A stretch of 64,000 nucleotides of DNA. Source: Pyrrhosoma nymphula (lineage: Eukaryota > Arthropoda > Insecta > Odonata > Coenagrionidae). Below, piece after piece: positions 55,620-64,000 of the stretch (its first letter is position 1; each line of letters starts with the position of its first letter). The DNA lies in contig OY754337.1 of NCBI GenBank assembly GCA_963573305.1, positions 77,327,094 to 77,391,093 on the forward strand, in the 5' to 3' direction. The translations under genes and the position numbers were made by a program. A model generated the notes under the pieces. The model ran no database searches and was not told the DNA's origin. It saw only the letters and a list, made by a program, of their open reading frames with translations.

Positions 55620-58170
55620 TAATCGAATACTACAAAGTTAAAGATGAACAAGTGAATTTTAAAAACTTTATACTCATCATAAATATTTGCTATCGTTATG
55701 ACTTACTGAAGCCGCGTCCTCTGTCATTAACCTCGGTGAACGAATAAATTCTGCCGTCATGTAGCATTGCATGGCAACGAGTGTAAATGGCAGTATTATA
55801 GTGTAATTATAGATAGATATGCATGAAAATTATCCATGTAATTCAAGATTACGAAAAGCAAATATAGAAAAAATAATATAACTCACCCAAAAATGTTGTC
55901 TTCTAATGCTTGGATTATGTGTAAGACGAAGAATAATTCTCACCGTTAGTTCCTTGGAAGGATGGATACGGCATCACATTATTATAACATTGTTTAGTGC
56001 GACTATAATACAAAAATATCTAAATTACTCATTGTCACTGCGATTGATATACAATACAGGTATCTTCATAAACCCAGTAAGTAGGTGCAATAAAATAAAT
56101 CCGCCAATACTAAATTGACATATCACTGAATGAGATATGCCGACCAATGAGGGAAGTTGAACATTAAACCAGCGTTAGAAATAGTCAACGTAAGACAGAG
56201 CTCAAAACAAAGACTAATCGCTTAAAAATATAAGGTAAAAAATACTTTAAAGACATTTACACCCGAATTTTACGTTTTGGACATAACATAATTGACGAGA
56301 ATTGAATTGTAAATGTAACGGCAGTAATTGGGGGAGTCCAATATAAAAACCGTCAAAGTTGGTTTTTTAACTTAATGCACTTAGGGACAAGATAGCTACA
56401 AAAAATCTAAATCAACTCAAATCCAAATCTTCAGAAAAGCTATCAGCACCCTTCCTGACTCACGCCAGAACAAGTTCCCATGCCTTGGGCTACCATCAAG
56501 TTATGTAGCCGGGACAACCACCGAGAAGGTCACCGGGCATACTCCGGTCGGGTCATTTGCGTCAAAAGAATCGATCCTGGAAAGATATTCTGCCAGATCT
56601 TTAAGTTTTAAGTAGCTTCGCTAGCTTATTTGTCAGTAGATAGGTGATTAAATATGTATTTCTAAGAGTAATCCTGCGCCTCTACTGTACTAATAAAATC
56701 CAATATCAGTGAATTTGTATTTGTGTTAACCTAAATGTATTTAATGAACCCGAGGTAATCAATGAAAACGATAAGGCTAATTTTGCTGTCTACCATTATA
56801 CGTACCAAAACTATGGTATCTCTTAACCTATTACTCCCTGAAGAAACGTGGGGCCGAATTTCGCTCAAATTTCATAGGAGTATGATTCCCAATATGTTTG
56901 AGTACCAACATAATCCGCGAGGGGTTACCTCGCTGATTTATATTTAAAAACAATTTGCCGTCTTAACGATCAATAATAACTTGTTTTAGGGGTTTCTAAC
57001 TCTCCCGTTTTCTTTCAAGGCCAGTAATTTTTTCTACCGTCTATAAAAAGTAGAGCTAAAGAAGGTTTCTTGACAGCTAGACCCGAAACTAGTGAGGCTA
57101 CTTAGTGCACAATTCAATCCGTACCCTATTCGTCTTAGTCACACCATAGCACCAGCGCTGGGCACCCTATCGTAACCAGTGTCCTCTCTGGTGCAAGATA
57201 TGTACGGGTAGAAGGGAATGAATAAAATCCCGCTGACCATTCTCAAGGAGGTTAAATTGAAATGGACGAGGCAACGCCGTAAACTCTTATAGGGGAAGGT
57301 GAAGCAAGAACAGGAGTGCAGGGGAATGATTTTTTACCGAGTAAGCGAGGCCTACCAGTCACAAAATGTCGCTTTACCTATGGATTTCAACTTAGATCTG
57401 TCGAAAATCCAACGCGACCACCGTAAATGTGGCCTAAACTGTGTCGACTGTAATGACGAAATTATCTTCAGTATTCAAACGGAACATCGCCTCCGTTTAC
57501 TTCCTAGCCTACTTCTGCCACTCTACAAATGTTTTGTGAAGAGTTACTGGGATCATGGGAACGACGTGAAGTGAACTTCTCAAAGTACGTTAGTGTACTA
57601 TTTCAAAACTACGTTAAACCCATCCAAACCCAGGCCGGATTTGAGTCGCCATGTCTAATATGTTTGCCAAGATGAAGCAGGAGGAAGTAGGCTCTTCTAT
57701 GCCCCCAATTTGCCTGGGTTTCTAGCGTGGTTCAATAAAATTTTAAGAGCGTAGAGAAATGGAAAATGTGAAACTAAACAATTTATTCAAAACAATGTAC
57801 TGCAAACATAAGCAGAAACTTTTTAAATTATAAAAGTTGGCAGAGGACAATTGGAATGACAATTAACATCCAATTGGGAATATCATTTTTTGGTGGCTTT
57901 AAAATGTCAACCACAAATCGCACCATGAATTCTCGCATACTATTAGACGCAACTTAAGGCTTGTTTGCCAAAGAAAAATTAATAACTTGAGAAGAAGTTA
58001 TAAGACCAATGCTAAGTAAATCTATTCACCCATCCCCTACACCCTGAAAACTCTGAGATGCTGAACCCAGTAATTACATGTAGAATCCAGTATCAAACTT
58101 TTAAACTAAGCTTACAGTTTTTCCGCCCATCAATCCCTTGTGAGTCTCACTATTTTTTTTATTTTCGAAA
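55620..58170. other. No gene recognised
   Basis: Mostly AT-rich. A plus frame at 57299-57574 (91 codons) and one at 56762-56947 match no known family. A GC-richer patch lies at about 56430-56560. Confidence 0.45.
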
Positions 58171-58179
58171 GATATTCCA

Positions 58180-58640
58180 CGGCATGGTAACGGATTTTCG
58201 TCAACCGGCGGGCGGCGGTGGAAGCCCCAGGGCGGACGAATACGTCCACACACGAGCCGTCAAACGAATCCGCGTGGATCGAGAGCAATTATCGGGAATC
58301 GATGAGAGGGATTGCCGGTCGCCTGGCAATGAGAAGAGCGGGCCATGAGCCCCGATTCATGCTCCAATAACGGAAGATTATTTTCCGTGGTTCATTATTT
58401 CCATGCTCTTTGCATTCCATTAAAAAAATGAGGTTTCCTTCAACGAGCGGAGAAGCTAGGAGCCGACATAGAGCTGAAATCTATGCGCCACGGGGCACCA
58501 GGGGTGGCGGGGAGGGAAGGGGTGGAGTCGCGCGCGGCGCATGAGCAGTCTTCCGTGTGAAGGGGTCCTGAGCCGTGAGCGAGCGTGCGCTCATCTCAAA
58601 CTCATGCTGTCCCTGTCTCGGCAGTGGAGGCGAGGGGAGG
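58180..58640. other. GC/CpG-rich island
   Basis: CpG-rich (for example GGCGGGCGGCGG at about 58209 and GTCGCGCGCGGCGC near 58528). Frames overlap on opposite strands. Candidate promoter region only. Confidence 0.45.
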
Positions 58641-60030
58641 AAGGGGGAGAGGAAGAGGTCCACTTTCATCTAGATCTGCATGTTACCTGCGCGTGGCAGC
58701 CGTAGGGACACGTGGCCAGGGGGAGTTAGGACGCTGGTCATGAAGAAGAGAAGTGAACTCCATGTTAGCAGAGTGTCTCAGTGCCTCGCAGTTTTCGTTA
58801 TTGTCAGTAATATTGCGCGGGAAAATTTTTCTACCTATCAGCTCGGCAGGTTATCTCTCTTATTCTGCACGCAGAAACACGGTTGGTTTCTATAACCTGT
58901 AAAATTGGTGGTAACGTGGTTGTAAGTTGATGAAACAATTGCAGTTGGTCACCCTAATTATCTATTGGCCACTGTAACTATTCGAGCTTGGTAATCAGTA
59001 CCAGCACGACTGGTAGACTCGCCCTCGGTTACAATGGCTATGCGGCTGGTAACGGGAACCATCTTTTCAAAGTTGGTGCGACAGGCAGCCAGTTGCCGGT
59101 ACACACAACCAAGTCTGGAAGCTCGAGGAACCCGCTGGAGTCGTTGGGGGGGCAACGTGGTAGAAGTGATGGTGCACATACGCTTGGAGCGGGAATTGGA
59201 AAATATCTTGTTTATTCTCAGTAATATTACATTTATATTCATAACATGTGGCAATGTAGGTTTCCATTAATTAATGCCAAATGACTGACGTTATGTAATG
59301 GTATTTCCTCAGACTTCACGGATTTTCAGTTTCCTAAAATTAGTTCTCGAAGTCACATTAATCCTCGGAAGTGGCCATATATATAAGACTTTCTAGGCGA
59401 TAGTTTATTATTTTCGGGTGTTAAAATGCGCGCGATGAGTCGTAGGGAAGGTGATCATGCGAGTTAGAGACTGTGTCGTTAGGTGGTATGGTATAAAATA
59501 ATGTATGCCACAGCGTTATTATTACATATTCATAGCATTTCAAATACATTTTAATTTATTTTATTTTGATAGGGCAAAGGAGTCTCAATAGAGAATTTTA
59601 AGAGTGCCTTAACAAGGACTGTGTTGGATTCATGTTTCAATTTTCAACACAACTTCAAGAGAGATTCAAGGCAGCCATTTCAAGATGGTGTCAACACAGA
59701 TTCCTCCACTAGAGCTTAGTAACGAGACCATTTTACTGAATAACTCAAACAATGAGAGATGTCTATCACAACTATGGGTCTTGCTAAGGCATAAACCACC
59801 TTTTGGTTCAGGTTACCAGTACGACGCGGTGACGGCAACCCACGTAAGGTAACCAAGGTAGATGGTAATCGTTACTATCTTCTTGGTTAAACGAAAATCT
59901 TCTTACTTGGTAGTGGTTACCAGCTTGTGAGTTAATGAAACCACCTACTTCTCTGCGTGTATCGGTTCCGTTAGTTCTACTTATAAACCTAGTGTACATA
60001 TCCTCCATTTCAACCTGAAACTCGTGTGAT
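58641..60030. other. No gene recognised
   Basis: 58988-59270 is moderately GC-rich with frames open on both strands but no domain; the rest is AT-rich. Confidence 0.45.
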
Positions 60031-60039
60031 CTGAATTTT

Positions 60040-60490
60040 CCTCAGCCTTTCGTGCAGCCTCCGCGCCTCTAGCGGCTCCCAGCCTAATCCCTCCATCAGC
60101 TGAGTTCCGCTCTCTCTTCGCTCGTGGCAGTTTAAACGAAGCGTGCGGCTTCCTTCGTATTTTGTTTATTTCGCTATATCATTTCCTGGTCTTTTTGTTC
60201 AGGACCCAAATTCTTGGGGCGAACTAGAGGCGATGCTTAGCTGCAGCGAAATATCATCCATCCTTCACTTTCCCATCTGGGACCTCCTAACTGCTCGCTT
60301 GATAAATCCTGGTCCCTCGATGCAGCGCCGCACTTTCTCTCTCGGCTCTGATGCGGAGAGCGATTGCGCGGGAAAAGTCCTCCCCGCACCCACGACCCAT
60401 CCGCTCATCCGGTGTCTGCGGCCAACCGCATCTGGGGCGATGTCTAACGACCCAGTCCTCTCTCCCTGTCGCCGCTGAGCCCACGAATCG
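60040..60490. other. GC/CpG-rich island
   Basis: CpG-rich over about 450 bases, with two minus and two plus frames open. A plus frame (60351-60683) runs out of the island into AT-rich DNA, MKEVPSRVKTNYDNFHRLL, and is unrecognised. Confidence 0.4.
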
Positions 60491-61460
60491 TGCCAACATG
60501 AAGGAGGTTCCATCGCGAGTCAAAACAAATTATGACAATTTTCACCGTCTCCTTAATGCCGAATATAAAATTACACTGAATGGTTACAAATATTCTGACA
60601 CTGACTTATTTATTGAAAAACAGAAGACAGATTTCGTAGGTACAGTTTGGTCGACAAATGTATTTTTAAATGAATACTATTAACAGTCCGAGGAGCCGGC
60701 TGGAGTCCCATTTATGCTGAACTAATGCATATTGGCTTAAACTTCAGCAACTGTGCGCCAGAAACCAAAACCAATATTGGTCGGTAACTACCTTCACTTT
60801 ATCACCACTATTATTCCTAATGTTTTTCGCGAGAATGTGTGACAGATTTGGCATAGAACATATAAATTTTCCTCCACTCTTGCCTTTATGCTCATGTAAG
60901 TTTAATCTGTCGGTTAAAAAATATGAACAGGTAGGATTTGGTTGAAGTATTCATCCAGAGGACAAGATTTTCTCTAGGTACCCCGAATATGAATACAAAA
61001 CATTTGCTTCATTTTCAGTCAGGCAGGCAGTCTTTTGATATGGATTTTATACTGGTGTGTGTCTGTGAGCTCATCTCAGAATGTGAGCTTTCTGTGAGCT
61101 CTTTTTCTTTAAATAGATTTGTTCTTAGCTTTTTCCACATGGTATGCCATGTGAAGTTGTGCAACCGGTTTTGAATCCAGAATAAATCCGTAAAATAGAC
61201 ATCCTCCTGAGAGCCAAAAACCGCATTGCCGCAGTCAGAAAATGTACGAAGGCGGGTATTTGTACAGAATGCACCCGTGGAAAATGAAACCACATAGGCC
61301 TAGTGGGAGGAGACACTAAACTGCAGACGTAAATTTACGAAAAGGTCATGGGGAAAAACAATTTCAGATTTCAGCCACGTTAGACTACGTTGAGTCAGAT
61401 TTGGGACATTCAGGGTGCCTTAAAATTTTTAAAGATAGCCAAAGAATCCTTAATAACTCC
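60491..61460. other. AT-rich stretch, no gene recognised
   Basis: No recognised element. Confidence 0.5.
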
Positions 61461-61508
61461 GGCCCCTGTGACGGCGGGGTTAAGGCCTGGGTAGGATTAT
61501 CAACTCCC

Positions 61509-61706
61509 AAGGCATGGCTGTGAGAAAAAGAGGAAAACCAAGGAAAAGATGGATGCAGGATTTGGAAGAAGACATAAAGGCTATGAGGATCGTAAGATGG
61601 TGGGAGAAAGTGCAGAACAGAAGAGAATGGACAGGCGTCTTGAGGGAGGCCAAAGCCCATACCGGGCTGTAGTGCCGAGGAAGTAAGTAAGTAAGGCATG
61701 GCTGTG
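61509..61706 (+). mobile_element. 5'-truncated retrotransposon insertion with 14-bp target duplication
   Basis: The insert (61523-61692) is flanked by AAGGCATGGCTGTG at 61509-61522 and again at 61693-61706. It carries only the last 49 codons of an ORF, about 10 bases of 3' UTR and a GTAAGTAAGTAAG tail. Severe 5' truncation, a short repeat tail and a perfect 14-bp duplication are the marks of target-primed reverse transcription. Confidence 0.85.
61523..61672 (+). pseudogene. C-terminus of endonuclease-RT retrotransposon protein
   Basis: Forty-nine codons and a stop without a break: RKRGKPRKRWMQDLEEDI, then about 13 residues, then QNRREWTGVLREAKAHTGL. The basic RxGxPxxRWxxxxEEDI and NRxxWxxxLxEAKAHxGL blocks are a common C-terminal signature of insect endonuclease-RT retrotransposon proteins. 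It is intact only because the insertion is recent; the enzyme domains were never copied. Confidence 0.85.
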
Positions 61707-62165
61707 TGTGTCCGTTAAAATAGTTATATGTTGGAGAGGACTAGATAGTCCTCTCCAACTAACATAGCTCGAATAAGGTCACCATTATTAGTATTATTAC
61801 TAATAACCCAAAATTGATCCAAGAAGCAATTGCAACGAAAAACAAAATTTCAATCACGAGGATGACGACAACGCATTTCAGAGGGTGCCCCAGTAGCCCA
61901 CAGAGCTGAAACGATAAAAGTACAGGAGATTATCTTCGGATTACGACCTGACCTTAATATGCTTCCAGAAGCGGAAACAGCACTTCAATCCAGCGAAGAA
62001 ACTCAGTAAAGAAGAAATCCAGTAATATTCACTTCTCACAATTTAACATTTAGCAAGCTGAACGTGAATCTCAATGGAAAATATTTGATAAAAAGAGCCA
62101 TCGGACATATTTTCAGGCATCTCTTGACAAGTCGTTCACAAGGGCTAAAAATCAGTTGGTAGATA

Positions 62166-62422
62166 CAGTGACGTAGCCAGGACTTCGTTTCGGGGGAGGG
62201 GGCCATGTAGAGTATAAGTTAGGGGGGGAGGTGAAAATGTTTGAAAATAAGGAGCACATTTTTGTGTTAGGCATTTAAGAGTAAAATTGCGTCTGTGGTT
62301 TAGCAGATGATTTTAGCTGCCCAAGCTTCTGAAAGAATATGAAACTAATAGTTTTTTTCTTTTAAAAAATTGCCGACATATTTACTTAAAAAGTTGTTCC
62401 GAACTCCTTGGCTATCTCACTG
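62166..62422. mobile_element. hAT-like MITE with duplicated right end
   Basis: The left end CAGTGACGTAGCCAGGACTTCG matches, inverted, the right end CAGTGAGATAGCCAAGGAGTTCG (ending 62422). CAGTG and GTAGCCAGG starts are common in hAT-like elements. The right-end sequence is tandemly repeated (CTTGGCTATCTCAC then CCTGGCTATCTCAC to 62441). No 8-bp target duplication was found. Plus-strand G-rich stretch at 62191-62230; no coding. Confidence 0.55.
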
Positions 62423-62441
62423 ACTCCCCTGGCTATCTCAC
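62403..62441. repeat. Short tandem duplication of a transposon end
   Basis: ACTCCTTGGCTATCTCACTG is followed immediately by ACTCCCCTGGCTATCTCAC, so the inverted-repeat terminus occurs twice. Confidence 0.7.
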
Positions 62442-64000
62442 GGGTGAGGTAGAAGGCGTAGCCTAAGAGACACTGGAGAAACGATTGCGATAAATGTGGA
62501 GAGTCCGAGGAGCATGAATTAGCTCGTCTGGAGAGTCGTTTTCAGATAAACGTCAAGTTTACTACTATGGATAAGTGCTCATGGCATTTTCGAGTGTTAA
62601 AAATCCTGTTTCCAACTATAAAATCGCACATTTACATTACTGTAACTTATTAATGAAACATCAATAAAATGAAGGGAAAAAGGAAAATAGAGTTGTCTCC
62701 AACTTCCTATTGTACATTTTCAAAATTAACTAATTTCACTGCAATTGTTAAGAGAAAATACTATTCACAGAATATCTAAACTCATTGTTACGCAAGGGAG
62801 ATTGTGAGACTGAAACGAATCACTTATGTTCACAATTGCTTTTCAACCTGACTCTATGAATAACCGTTATCTTTTAGTAATATTTATGAAAAGGAAATGT
62901 TAAGGCCGACACTTCAATTTAAAAAGAACCCCAAGGGAAATTGTGGCAAGATAACTCTGTAGATGAAATGAAAGAGATGAAGTGAATGAAATAATTTAGC
63001 AGCCAAAAGATACATGTTGCATATTTCGGTTGAAAGGAAAACCATAAAAAAACCTATGGCTAATGAAAGAGGGAGCCGTGCTCCACAGTATTGAGGAATA
63101 CTAGTTTTTAATGTGATCCTATTTAAGCTTTTAAGTGAACCCAAACTTAAATTGTGTCATTAATAATCAACAACCACTGAACGCACCACCAACTTAATTC
63201 AAGTTTGTTTATCTCAGTATAAATAGTATAAATTAAAAAAAGAAAGTTTTTTATCAAATATTAAAGATGGCCAAAATATTATGTTGCTTTACCTATCCTT
63301 TGAGTCTTAGTATTTTCACTGGAAGGATACATTCAAAAGTTAACCTGCCGATTCTGTTGATGCTTGGTCTTTTCAAATCAAAGGCCAGGACATAGTAAAT
63401 GTGTTTTAACTTTAGCGCAGTTGGTAAAAATATCAGCATTCAAGTTTACTTATTTACCCTATTCAGGTGAAAAAAATAGTCTTTACATCTCTCACGGTTG
63501 GCATCATGCATTTTTAATGCTTGGATTATTCAAAAGTGAACGGTTTATTGCACTTTATCAAAATAACCAAATAAGAAACCTAATATAATGCTCAACGAAA
63601 TGATTTATTAAGGGAAGTCCAGTAAAATACATACGGGACACCCCCTAGACTCTTCATATGCGGGCATATATGTGCGGTTGTGACGTCCAAATGGTAGTAA
63701 AGTTTCTGCTAACATCGGCTTGTGCATAGATTCAAAACGAATTAGAAAACCATTGAAATGCTTTAAGTCTGGTCCCTACATAGCCTCTCACCAGCCATGG
63801 GTTATTAAAGAGCTGTTCATACCTCATCACTCGAGAAATCTCGCGAGAGAAAACGTCGAAAAGTCGATTCGATTTTCGGTAGAGCAACTGAGAATGTATT
63901 CCCCAAAGAAATTTGCCACTTGCCACGAGAATCTAAAGAGTATCGAATTCCTTCAAATATATAGTACTTATTATTTAGCAGAATAGTTTCCGTGCCACAT
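62442..64000. other. AT-rich stretch, no gene recognised
   Basis: Short frames only; both strands are open at 63720-63986 with no known domain. Confidence 0.5.

Larger units (their letters stand above)
61461..61760 (+). mobile_element. SINE family A copy interrupted by a retrotransposon tail
   Basis: GGCCCCTGTGACGGCGGGGTTAAGGCCTG followed by GGATTATCAACTCCCAAGGCATGG matches the family A SINE at 31.9-32.07 kb (read from the opposite strand). The copy lacks a B box and is split at 61523 by the retrotransposon tail; it resumes at 61707. A small palindrome GAGAGGACTA / TAGTCCTCTC follows (61734-61758). Confidence 0.6.

Overview
This 64 kb window looks like non-coding, transposon-rich nuclear DNA from an arthropod, most likely an insect with a large genome. 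The sequence is AT-rich and interrupted by short GC/CpG-rich islands. It carries several non-LTR retrotransposon tails, tRNA-derived SINEs, hAT and PIF/Harbinger-type non-autonomous DNA transposons, and one 200-base run of N that looks like a scaffold gap. I cannot name the species. I recognise no intact host protein-coding gene, rRNA, true tRNA gene, CRISPR array or prokaryotic feature. The longest open frames are short and most lie antisense to each other, in low-complexity DNA or inside decayed transposons.

Layout. 1-272 is a palindromic element. 1734-2808 is the 3' end of a CR1/L2-like retrotransposon; relatives lie at 50101-50622, at 33471-33905 (an internally deleted derivative) and probably at 14940-15122. 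17690-19000 (minus strand) is a decayed reverse transcriptase with a mutated YADD box. 26300-26820, 32935-33410 and 61523-61692 are three more endonuclease/RT-type tails; the last is 5'-truncated, intact in frame and flanked by a 14-bp target-site duplication inside a SINE. 31754-32610 is a cluster of tRNA-derived SINEs, with further copies at 15569-15805, 37350-37460 and 37662-37745. DNA transposons are a 891-bp hAT remnant (41804-42694) with an 8-bp target duplication, a PIF/Harbinger-like MITE (30524-30807), hAT-like MITEs (22851-23173 and 62166-62422) and a further inverted-repeat element (51879-52302).

The most unusual signal is a dispersed set of inverted-repeat elements (1-272, 7584-7740, 12845-13075, 14515-14625, 17475-17620, 39419-39646, plus a single arm at 17236-17266). 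Their arms carry a conserved motif: CTGANGA, a short stem-loop, GAAAC, then usually GTC within 0-4 bases. This has the order of a hammerhead ribozyme core but with one extra base before stem II. Hammerhead motifs are known in Penelope-like retroelements, so I infer these are decayed, often head-to-head, Penelope-like terminal fragments. Ribozyme activity is unproven.

About a dozen GC/CpG-rich islands, several with C-runs of 10-16 bases and one edged by a perfect CRE octamer (TGACGTCA), are the best candidates for promoters or first exons of genes I cannot resolve without transcript evidence. The elements do not form a pathway; they record successive insertions, some nested.
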